Shown one piece after another: positions 19,999 through 26,794 of a stretch of DNA of 64,000 nucleotides (position 1 is its first letter; every line of letters begins with the position of its first letter). The notes beneath the pieces are model-generated. The model did not search any database. It saw only the letters and a list, made by a program, of their open reading frames with translations, and was not told where the DNA came from. Source of the stretch: Haloechinothrix aidingensis. Its GTDB lineage: Bacteria > Actinomycetota > Actinomycetes > Mycobacteriales > Pseudonocardiaceae. Location: the NCBI RefSeq assembly GCF_013450155.1, contig NZ_JACCKD010000005.1, forward strand, positions 307,019-371,018. Reading direction: 5' to 3'. Position numbers and translations under genes: made by a program.

Positions 19999-21762
19999 CT
20001 ATGACCACGATCGTAGCCACAGCTCCGCGCACAGTAGATTGACCAGCGGCCACATTTCCCCGGTGTGCCCGAGTGCGGCGGTGGATACTGCATCGAGTGC
20101 GTTCCTGCGATCGATGATGTTCTGCTGACCGAGGAGCCCGTCGCCAACGAGCTCCCGTACCGAGGCGACGTTGGCGCGAATGCCTCGTTGCCATGTGGCG
20201 GTATGTTCGCCTTTGTCGCAGCGACGCACCACCTGATCCGGAAGGCGATCGCACATGGCCGCGCGCAGGAGCTTACGGTCCCTGTATGCGTCGATCATCG
20301 CATCAACCCGGGTTCGCAGGCCGAGCTCGACCAATGGTTGTGACACCAAGGGGTACGCTGTTCGTGCCGCGTAGTGACCAGTACGTCCCACACCGATGGC
20401 ACAGCTGAGCAGCGCCAGCTCGAAGGCTTGTGCAGCCTTACCCGCAGGCAGCGCCGTCCGCGCGACTCCATACACCTCACGTGGAGGGGTCAGCGGCTCT
20501 ACAGCCTCACGGCTGAGCCATACGGGCCAGTCAGCACCTGCGGAGAGTGAAGCGATCGGTGCGGAACTACCTCGATGCCGAGCCAGTCTCCACCGAGCAA
20601 GATGCTCCATCAGCCGTGCCATCGGAATCCCCGTGCGCCAGCTGACCGCTACCACCTGGCGGGACGCATCGCGGATCCCGGAGTTGTGCAGATAGTCGTG
20701 CAGGTACCACGGCCAACCGGGTCGAGCGACGAAGACGTGATCACCACCGGTGCCGGACATGATCACGTGACAGCCGTGTCGTTCAGCGATCTTTTGGTGT
20801 GCGGCTGTGAGCGACTGCCATGCGCACGTCGCTGTCGGTGCGTCCCAACGATCTCTCCAGGAAGTGACCGGGGTTAGAGGTAGCGCCTGACTGGCGTCGA
20901 TGACGTCGAGCTCGATTCCGAGGTGCCGTGCGATGCCGCGAGCGTAGCTACGTTCGTCAGCCAGGGCCGACTCGGAATGATGAAAATGCCCACCTATGAC
21001 TCGTCGACCGCTTGCGACCAGTGATTGAGCGATGACGGCGGAGTCGAGCCCTCCGGAGAGCTCCACGTATACCGTCTCAGCATCCCCTGCCCAGGTGTTG
21101 ACGCACGCATCTACCCGGTGACGCAGCGACTGAGGGGAAGGCGGACGGCCGCTTGCGTCGGCGACCGAGAACGGAGTCCACCGCATGTGCTCGTTGCGGT
21201 CGTACGACGTTACTTCCAGACTCCGTCCTGGCAGTAGCCTGCTCACGCCTGTCAAGCCCGTCGCGCAGGTCGGTAGGTTGCCGTGGATGAGGTAGTGGCC
21301 AAGGTACGACCAATCGAATCCGGGCTGGTGTCCCGCCAGTTCGATCAGCTCGGCCAGGCGCGAGGCAAACACGATACCGGACTGATAAGGCATCCAGTAG
21401 AAGGTTCTGAAACCGACGTGGTCGACCTGCAGCACCAGCCGCTGCGCATCCGCGGTCAGTGCCGCATACGCACCCCAGGTTCGATCAATGAACTCTGTGG
21501 CCGCCTCAACCTGGGTGAACCTGAGTTGATACGTGTGAGTATGCGAGGACACTTGATACCCGGCCAGCCACCCGATGACGACACCAAGCCGCGTATTCTG
21601 CGTATCGCAGATCTGATACATGCCCTCCGAAATGCCAGAACTCGACGAGACGGCCCAGGCGCATCCTGGAATATCGGCTGCCGGAGTGTATCTACTCAGA
21701 AGGGAAAGACGTTCCCATATGTGAGGGTCGTCCTGAACTCCCCAGTATCCGATGAGTTCCAT
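19999..21762 (-). CDS. Lasso peptide macrolactam synthetase (asparagine-synthetase-like, C protein)
   Basis: A 587-residue asparagine-synthase-like protein. The N-terminal Ntn-type domain starts MELIGYWG and has no Cys at position 2, so glutaminase activity is not expected, as in lasso cyclases. The C-terminal ATP-pyrophosphatase domain has the PP-loop SGGLDS (236-241) and SGTGGDHVF (336-344), both close to McjC. In lasso biosynthesis this enzyme adenylates the side-chain acid (here Glu8 of the predicted core) and closes the ring onto the N-terminal amine. It follows the B gene by 14 nt on the same strand, forming an A-B-C operon. GC content is clearly below the flanking steroid genes. Confidence 0.9.
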   Translation of the reverse strand: MELIGYWGVQDDPHIWERLSLLSRYTPAADIPGCAWAVSSSSGISEGMYQICDTQNTRLGVVIGWLAGYQVSSHTHTYQLRFTQVEAATEFIDRTWGAYAALTADAQRLVLQVDHVGFRTFYWMPYQSGIVFASRLAELIELAGHQPGFDWSYLGHYLIHGNLPTCATGLTGVSRLLPGRSLEVTSYDRNEHMRWTPFSVADASGRPPSPQSLRHRVDACVNTWAGDAETVYVELSGGLDSAVIAQSLVASGRRVIGGHFHHSESALADERSYARGIARHLGIELDVIDASQALPLTPVTSWRDRWDAPTATCAWQSLTAAHQKIAERHGCHVIMSGTGGDHVFVARPGWPWYLHDYLHNSGIRDASRQVVAVSWRTGIPMARLMEHLARWRLARHRGSSAPIASLSAGADWPVWLSREAVEPLTPPREVYGVARTALPAGKAAQAFELALLSCAIGVGRTGHYAARTAYPLVSQPLVELGLRTRVDAMIDAYRDRKLLRAAMCDRLPDQVVRRCDKGEHTATWQRGIRANVASVRELVGDGLLGQQNIIDRRNALDAVSTAALGHTGEMWPLVNLLCAELWLRSWS

Positions 21763-21776
21763 ATCTCTCGTTCTAC

Positions 21777-22520
21777 TTAGATCGAAACGATTCGAGCCAG
21801 TCCGCTGGACACTTCCACACGATCATTGATTACTTCACAATTGAATTCCACCCAGGCATGTGCTATGAAAGGATACTTTTGCACGCCGATGACGAACTCC
21901 GCCATAATTCCCAAGTGCCACAAGTGCGTGACCAAGCCCGCTGATCCGCTCAGGCAATGCACTTGCCACGGATACAACGAGCGCGCCCACAGGTGCGCGC
22001 GGACCACAGCGGCGACAGCCTGTTCGTGTGCCCTACGCTTCCGGCGAGGGCGCACGGCACGACGCTCGGTCAACCACGTCAGCAATCCCGCGATACCCAG
22101 TCGCCTCCTGATCGTCTCCGCGAGATGGAGAGTCCGCACCGACCGGACGACGTCGAGCATCTTGGACGTGGCACCCAACTGCGCCGCGCGGCTTCGGTAC
22201 GGCATCCACGAGTAGCTCGACACGCCACGGGGATCGGGGGGCACTGGCAGGTAGAATGCCGCGTTCGCCGTAGGTGTTCGTACGAGCAGCCCCTGACGTA
22301 GGAGGGCATTCAGGATGAGCTGCTGTTCCTGCGACAGGTATGCGATGTTCCCGCGAAGCGCGGTTCGGGCGACGTGACTCGCGCGCGTATCGAGCGCAAG
22401 GTACCGGTCACGCTTCACATCGAGGACAATGAGTTCACCGCGATCGGCTGCAAGATACATTCCAGGCCCCGGGGCCACGCCGAAGCGCGACCCCGGGGTT
22501 GCATGGCGCTGATCAGACAT
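21777..22520 (-). CDS. Lasso peptide leader peptidase with fused recognition domain (McjB-like B protein)
   Basis: A 247-residue protein. Residues about 18-82 (MYLAADRGELIVLDVKRDRY and following) look like a PqqD-type RiPP recognition element; residues about 170-247 are a transglutaminase-like protease with Cys189 (VHCLSGSAG), His221 (PFIAHAWVEF) and Asp233 (VINDR). The segment VIGVQKYPFIAHAWVEFNCEVIND parallels VIGVRTQPFYSHSWVEVNGQVIND-type text of McjB, shown here in part only. It should remove the leader from the precursor. ATG at 22520 lies inside the 3' end of the precursor gene (8-nt overlap ATGTCTGA). Most actinobacterial systems encode B1 and B2 separately; the fusion is unusual here. 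Confidence 0.88.
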   Translation of the reverse strand: MSDQRHATPGSRFGVAPGPGMYLAADRGELIVLDVKRDRYLALDTRASHVARTALRGNIAYLSQEQQLILNALLRQGLLVRTPTANAAFYLPVPPDPRGVSSYSWMPYRSRAAQLGATSKMLDVVRSVRTLHLAETIRRRLGIAGLLTWLTERRAVRPRRKRRAHEQAVAAVVRAHLWARSLYPWQVHCLSGSAGLVTHLWHLGIMAEFVIGVQKYPFIAHAWVEFNCEVINDRVEVSSGLARIVSI

Positions 22521-22665
22521 GCGATCTCTGCGGAACCCCGGCCTCCGAATGCGGCCCGGCAATTCCCAACGTGAGATCACTGGCAGTGCCGAATTCCGAG
22601 ATGAATTCATCGGTCTGTGCCACATCATCACTCGCGGAGTACACGAAATCGTCCTGCTCGTTCAT
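22513..22665 (-). CDS. Predicted lasso peptide precursor (50 aa)
   Basis: Short gene with ATG at 22665 preceded by GAGGAAGG at about 7 nt. The 50-residue product has an acidic 33-residue leader (starts MNEQDDFVYSAS, ends DLTL) and a 17-residue core GIAGPHSEAGVPQRSHV. Thr at leader position -2, Gly at core position 1 and Glu at core position 8 are the three hallmarks of lasso precursors, predicting an 8-residue Gly1-Glu8 isopeptide ring with a 9-residue loop and tail (AGVPQRSHV). The leader lacks the YxxP motif common in actinobacterial lasso leaders. The stop overlaps the B-gene start by 8 nt. Whether bulky tail residues (Gln13, Arg14, His16) lock the thread is an inference. Confidence 0.85.
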   Translation of the reverse strand: MNEQDDFVYSASDDVAQTDEFISEFGTASDLTLGIAGPHSEAGVPQRSHV

Positions 22666-22725
22666 GGGATCACCTTCCTCAATTGATATATTTCTCCCTT
22701 CACCGGTGCCACGTACTGTTGTTGA

Positions 22726-23406
22726 TCACCGGTGTGAGCCGTACGGCACTTCGTCCGGATTTCTTCGCCTGGGTGTCGCGCGCCGGTCACGATCGCTGTC
22801 GCGGTGTGCGCGGTATCCGCCCTCGGCTACGGCGGTGATCACGGCGTCGTAGACGTCTTCAGCCTGGCCGGGGTACCACCCGGCCTGCTCCGGGGTGACG
22901 TGCCAGGTGATCGATCCGGCCAGCGTCCGGGTGGGTGGTAGGGGGATCAGCTCGCCCGGCTGGGCCACGGCAAGGTTGGGGACCCCCTCCGGTGGTTCGA
23001 CATCGGGCGTGATGACGAGTGCGGCCCCGCTGGGACCGACGATCGCGGGACACAAAGGCGTGCCGCGACTGTGACGGGCCAGGGCCTCGGTGGCCAGCCA
23101 CACCGGCAGGTGCAGCACGGTAAACTGCTCGGCGGCGCGAGCCAGGATGCTGTATGGGGCCAGGGACCACCAGTGCCATACTTGGCGGGGATCGCGCAGG
23201 GTGCGCGCCCCGCGCAGCACCGGCACCAACCCTGGGGCCGGATCACCGGTATGCCCCAGCAGATAGCGCGTCCCGTCGCAGCCCGTGCCCGGAAGAACAC
23301 CCCAGCTATGGGCGGCGTACTCCACGGCGGCTTCCCGCAGCCGGGCATGCTCGGGGTTCCACACAGACCGCGCCTGCAACATGGCCTCCAACGGCACCTG
23401 GCTCAT
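22726..23406 (-). CDS. Short bifunctional primase/polymerase-like (Prim-Pol N-terminal) protein
   Basis: A 226-residue protein resembling the N-terminal Prim-Pol domain family common in actinobacterial plasmids and integrative elements: LREAAVEYAAHSWGVLPGT, CDGTRYLLGHTGDPAPGLVPVL, VWHWWSLAPYSILARA and ITWHVTPEQAGW. I cannot identify a complete catalytic acidic triad, so activity is doubtful. The C-terminus is very basic (HRDSDRDRRATPRRRNPDE). ATG overlaps the stop of the upstream small gene (ATGA). It ends about 60 bp before the lasso precursor; a CCGGTG / CACCGG dyad at its 3' end could separate the transcripts. Family assignment is from memory of similar annotations, moderate. Confidence 0.55.
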   Translation of the reverse strand: MSQVPLEAMLQARSVWNPEHARLREAAVEYAAHSWGVLPGTGCDGTRYLLGHTGDPAPGLVPVLRGARTLRDPRQVWHWWSLAPYSILARAAEQFTVLHLPVWLATEALARHSRGTPLCPAIVGPSGAALVITPDVEPPEGVPNLAVAQPGELIPLPPTRTLAGSITWHVTPEQAGWYPGQAEDVYDAVITAVAEGGYRAHRDSDRDRRATPRRRNPDEVPYGSHR

Positions 23407-23930
23407 GTGCTATCTCCTCCCGTCGTAGTGCTGGGATGGTGGGACGCGGCGAGCCCGACCGCGTGAGGGGAAGCCGAGGCAGATCGAGCCCGCCGCGAGC
23501 CTGCGAACTCGGCCGGGCTCACCGTCCTGCCGGATCGGAACACGCTGGCCAGCGCCACCAGCAGCTGTCGCGGACTGACACGTCGGCGAGGCGACTGGAA
23601 CGCCTCGGCAGGCGACCTGAGCTCCTGAGCACACGCCGGACAGGTCGGGAGGGCGTCAGCGATCATCGGAGCGGCAACGAACCGCACACCACACACCGCC
23701 CGATGCACCCCATTACGCCGGGCTAACGCCTCAGACATCACCCCACAGGTCACTGCGTGATCTACAGTCCCCGCCGCGACAGTCACCCACACCACCCGCC
23801 AGCACCGCGACGCCAGAGGATCGTGTGAATGGGCTCGTTCAGTACCTATCCGATACCGACTGGTTCCGTCAGCACGCTCCGTATTGAGCCGCACTGGAAT
23901 CGCAGCTAGCTCGTTCGCTTCCCATCGCAT
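23403..23930 (-). CDS. Hypothetical protein with CPAC motif, partner of primase-like gene
   Basis: Up to 175 residues. The most gene-like part begins around VVWVTVAAGTVDHAVTCGVM and includes ALARRNGVHRAVCGVRFVAA and LPTCPACAQEL; four cysteines (TCGV, AVCGV, CPAC) could form a zinc site. The true start is uncertain: ATG at 23930, GTG near 23795 or ATG at 23738 are all possible. The C-terminal 60 residues are basic and low in complexity. It is coupled to the primase-like gene by ATGA overlap and diverges from the XRE regulator gene. Not recognised as a named family. Confidence 0.55.
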   Translation of the reverse strand: MRWEANELAAIPVRLNTERADGTSRYRIGTERAHSHDPLASRCWRVVWVTVAAGTVDHAVTCGVMSEALARRNGVHRAVCGVRFVAAPMIADALPTCPACAQELRSPAEAFQSPRRRVSPRQLLVALASVFRSGRTVSPAEFAGSRRARSASASPHAVGLAASHHPSTTTGGDST

Positions 23931-23989
23931 GCCGACTACGATTCCTCAGCGGCGAACGATCACACAGTGTTGAAAGAAGTGACATTTGA

Positions 23990-24026
23990 GTGATGTGGTG
24001 ATGCGGCTGTATCACCGGTACATCAC
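23990..24026. promoter_or_regulatory. Nested dyad, probable operator of the XRE regulator
   Basis: Outer arms GTGATGT (23990-23996) and ACATCAC (24020-24026) are exact complements and enclose a second exact pair GGTGAT (23997-24002) / ATCACC (24011-24016) around an 8-nt centre. The dyad lies 66 nt before the XRE start and in the divergent promoter region of the hypothetical - primase-like operon, a typical site for an autoregulating HTH protein. No binding data; inference from symmetry and position. Confidence 0.5.
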
Positions 24027-24091
24027 CTCGCCACGCGTCACCTGTCACTGGCACACTCGGTGGTCAGGTCACGGCTTCCAGGGGAGATGTG

Positions 24092-25324
24092 ATGTCCAAC
24101 GAGTTGCCTGCGTGGTCACAGCGCATCCGCTCGCTCCGGGAGGCACGCGGATTTTCGCAGTATGAAGCCGTCCAGTCGATGCGGAAGCACTCCGCGAAGG
24201 AGCTACCCGAACAAGACCACTTACTGCGACGCTGGAAAGCGTGGGAACTAGGGGAGAACAAGCCCGGAGTTCAGTACGCTCCTTTGATCGCAGCCGTACT
24301 AGGAACAGTCACGGCTGCGCTGTTCCCGCCCGAGCATAGGAACGAGCGCAGACTGGAAGTCCTGAGCGCTACCGGGATGGACACCCTGGAAATCGTCAGC
24401 AGACTGAGTTCCTCGGATGTTACCGACTCCACGCTCGACGGCGTCCGCATCACCATTGACAAGCTCTGCTCCGACTACCCCTACATGCCGCCTGACCACC
24501 TCATCGCTGAAGGTCGCCAATGGCTTCGACGCATTGTTGAGTTGCAAGAACAACGGCTCACGTTCCGCCAACGTAAGGAGACGTTAGAGCTCGCAGGATG
24601 GCTCGCCCTGCTGGTCGGCTGCCTCGAACACGACACCGGCGATCGTCGCGCCGCCGAAGCCACCAGGAAGATGGCCCTGAAGGTCGGTACGGACGTCAAT
24701 CATGGCGGCATCCTTGGCTGGGCTCACGAGATGCGCGCATGGTTCGCGTTAACCGCGGGTGACTACCGGGGGGTGCTCGCGGCAACCGACGCGGGGCAGG
24801 AAGCGGCGGGTGGCCACAGTGTGAAGGTGCAGCTGCTCGCGCAGGAAGCCAAGGCATGGGCACGCATGGGCCGCGCGAGGGAGATGGAAGCTGCCCTGGA
24901 GAAGGGCCGTACGCTCCTTGAATCCTTACCCTATCCGGAGAACACAGACCATCATTTCGTCGTTGATCCTGCCAAGTACGACTTCTATGTCATGGACTGC
25001 TACCGCCATGTCGGCGGTGACCGTCTCGCTCGTACGCTTGCCGATCACGTCATCCGTACCAGTACGGACTTCGACGGGCACGAGCGAAAGCCCATGCGCG
25101 TCGCCGAGGCATGGATCACTCATGGTGTCGCTGCTGCCAGAGACGGCGAGCTCGACGAAGCAGTCTCGTATGGTCGGCGCGCACTCACCGGTGGCCGGAA
25201 GTCCCTACCGTCGCTAGCGTTGGTAGCCCAAGACCTCGCTTCCGTACTCAACAACCAGTACCCGAAAGAAGCCGAAGCCCAGGCTTACATTGACGAACTG
25301 CGCGCGATCCATCGCACAAGTTAA
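24092..25324 (+). CDS. XRE-family HTH regulator with TPR-like C-terminal region
   Basis: A 410-residue protein. An N-terminal HTH of the Cro/CI type is visible at about residues 8-65 (WSQRIRSLREARGFSQYEAV and RRWKAWELGENKPG), followed by a long all-helical region with repeated ARDGELDEAVSYGRRALTGG-like units that suggest tetratricopeptide repeats. Such large XRE regulators are frequent in Pseudonocardiaceae and Streptomyces, often near specialised-metabolite or mobile genes. ATG at 24092 follows AGGGGAG; GTG at 24089 is in frame. Last gene of the island, only 30 bp before the right-hand repeat. A role in controlling the lasso or primase-like genes is inferred. Confidence 0.8.
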   Translation: MSNELPAWSQRIRSLREARGFSQYEAVQSMRKHSAKELPEQDHLLRRWKAWELGENKPGVQYAPLIAAVLGTVTAALFPPEHRNERRLEVLSATGMDTLEIVSRLSSSDVTDSTLDGVRITIDKLCSDYPYMPPDHLIAEGRQWLRRIVELQEQRLTFRQRKETLELAGWLALLVGCLEHDTGDRRAAEATRKMALKVGTDVNHGGILGWAHEMRAWFALTAGDYRGVLAATDAGQEAAGGHSVKVQLLAQEAKAWARMGRAREMEAALEKGRTLLESLPYPENTDHHFVVDPAKYDFYVMDCYRHVGGDRLARTLADHVIRTSTDFDGHERKPMRVAEAWITHGVAAARDGELDEAVSYGRRALTGGRKSLPSLALVAQDLASVLNNQYPKEAEAQAYIDELRAIHRTS

Positions 25325-25353
25325 CCCCTACACGCGGAGTTCACCCCGACCGG

Positions 25354-25509
25354 GTGGCCTCCTGGTCGGCCCGGTTCGCGGGCATCGTGCTGCCCGGGGA
25401 GACGCTGCGCACCAGCATCTGGGACACCGGCCGACGCTACCTGGTCAACACCGTGGCCGTGGAGCGCGACGCACCGGTCCTCGCCGACGGGGTGCTCACC
25501 GCGCGCTGA
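25354..25509 (+). pseudogene. Second copy of chsH3 3' end (right direct repeat of island)
   Basis: These 156 bp repeat the last 52 codons-worth of chsH3 including the stop. Translated in the original frame it gives WSARFAGIVLPGETLRTSIW and so on to GVLTAR-stop, with one amino-acid change (Ser to Asn at 18483/25448). No start codon or upstream part of the gene is present, so it is a non-functional remnant. Together with 18389-18544 it marks the island boundaries. The DNA following it is normal high-GC sequence leading to the AhpD-like gene, presumably the original downstream flank. Confidence 0.9.
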
Positions 25510-25554
25510 GCCGCCGCCTGTCACATCCGCGCTCGCCGTCTCGTCCGAAGTAGC

Positions 25555-25574
25555 GGGCACCGGAACCGGTGCCC
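25555..25574. terminator. Perfect 9-bp GC-rich dyad, possible terminator or operator
   Basis: GGGCACCGG, AA, CCGGTGCCC forms a perfect palindrome 45 bp after the right chsH3 remnant and 30 bp before the AhpD-like start. With a 2-nt centre it is a poor hairpin loop and no T-run follows, so it could equally be a repressor site for the AhpD-like gene. Confidence 0.35.
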
Positions 25575-25603
25575 GTCACACCGAACGAGGACGGAGGCGC
25601 TTC

Positions 25604-26065
25604 ATGCACGCTCGGTTGAGCCTGGAAGAACATCCGGACGCATACGCGGCGATGCTGGGTCTGGAGAAGTACCTGGCACAGAGCCCGCTGCCGAAGCCGA
25701 CCCTGGAGCTGGTCAAGCTGCGCGCGAGCCAGCTCAACGGTTGCGGCTTCTGCGTGGACATGCACAGCCACGACGCCAAGGCGTCCGGCGAGTCCGACGA
25801 ACGCCTGTTCGCTGTGGCCGCGTGGCGGGAGGCCCCGTACTTCAGCCCGGCCGAGCGCGCCGCGCTCGCCCTGACCGAGGAGGCCACCAGGCTGGCCCCG
25901 GACGGCGTGTCCGACGCCACCTGGTCCGAGGCCACGGCACACTACGACGAGGAGACGCTGGTCGCACTGGTGACCGCGATCGCGACCATCAACGCGTGGA
26001 ACCGCTTCGGCGTGACCTTCCGGCTGGTCGCGGGATCGCATCGCCGTGCGGGCCAGGGGGCGTGA
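25604..26065 (+). CDS. AhpD-like carboxymuconolactone decarboxylase family protein
   Basis: A 153-residue all-helical protein with the AhpD-type motif LRASQLNGCGFCVDMHSHDA: the CxxC and a nearby His form the redox centre in alkylhydroperoxidase-like proteins. Family size and start (LEEHPDAYAAMLGLEKYL) are typical of single-domain CMD proteins. Physiological electron donor and substrate unknown; peroxide defence or a decarboxylase-like activity are both possible. Convergent with the DUF5134 gene (3-nt gap). Before the island inserted, this gene probably lay just downstream of chsH3. Confidence 0.85.
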   Translation: MHARLSLEEHPDAYAAMLGLEKYLAQSPLPKPTLELVKLRASQLNGCGFCVDMHSHDAKASGESDERLFAVAAWREAPYFSPAERAALALTEEATRLAPDGVSDATWSEATAHYDEETLVALVTAIATINAWNRFGVTFRLVAGSHRRAGQGA

Positions 26066-26068
26066 CCG

Positions 26069-26707
26069 TCAGGCCATCGCCAGCAGCATCCCGGCCATCG
26101 CGACGTTCATCGCTGCCCGGGACGACTCCCGTACCCCGCTGCTGAACAGCGCGGGCGCAGGCGGCCGGTGCGAGCCGTTGCCGCCGCGCCCGCGCACGCA
26201 GCGCACCCCGCACAGCACGATGTCGACAAGGAAGTAGGTCGCTGCCGCCACCGCCAGCGGCGTCAGCACGAGGGAACCCTCGTGCCCTGCGAGGACGAGC
26301 CACGGTTGCGTGTCGTGCCCGGCATGCCCGTCACCCGCCATGCCGGCGAACATGTAGAACATCACCGCGGTGCCGACGGCGTGATGGCCGCACTGGGACC
26401 GCACGTGTCCGTGCCCGCAGCCGGGTCCCGCGCGCGCACGCAGCAGGCGGAACCACCGCGCTGCCAGCCATACGGCCGCGACCACGAACACCGCTTCCCA
26501 GCCCGCATGCGGTATCGGGCCGCCGACGGGCGAGACCATCGCGAACATCCCGAGCGCCATGAGCACCTCGGCGACCTCGTCGCCGCGGTCGACCTCATGC
26601 CGCGGGGGTGCACCCGGGTGCGCCGCCACCAGGCGGTACGCGCTCGGCGCCGCGATCACCAGGAAGTACGCGCTCAGCATCCACAGGACGGGATCCGGTG
26701 CGTCCAT
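26069..26707 (-). CDS. DUF5134-type membrane protein
   Basis: A 212-residue membrane protein with about five hydrophobic segments (for example LWMLSAYFLVIAAPSAYRLV, VLMALGMFAMVSPVG, AVFVVAAVWLAARW, LTPLAVAAATYFLVDIVL). Histidine- and cysteine-rich loops (GCGHGHVRSQCGHHAVG and GDGHAGHDTQ) are characteristic of DUF5134 proteins in actinobacteria, some of which sit near copper genes; metal sensing or handling is conceivable but unproven. ATG at 26707. Likely monocistronic. Confidence 0.75.
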   Translation of the reverse strand: MDAPDPVLWMLSAYFLVIAAPSAYRLVAAHPGAPPRHEVDRGDEVAEVLMALGMFAMVSPVGGPIPHAGWEAVFVVAAVWLAARWFRLLRARAGPGCGHGHVRSQCGHHAVGTAVMFYMFAGMAGDGHAGHDTQPWLVLAGHEGSLVLTPLAVAAATYFLVDIVLCGVRCVRGRGGNGSHRPPAPALFSSGVRESSRAAMNVAMAGMLLAMA

Positions 26708-26794
26708 GAGGCGGGTGCCCTCCGGGTAGCTCCATCAGCACCCGACAGGTTCCCAGGACTCCCCGGTCATACACACCCGGCAATCGGGTGGTGA

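Noticed and set aside
25290..25553. 87-codon open frame across the right direct repeat
   Set aside because: Runs in a different frame from chsH3 and merely reads through the repeat; Arg-rich shadow.
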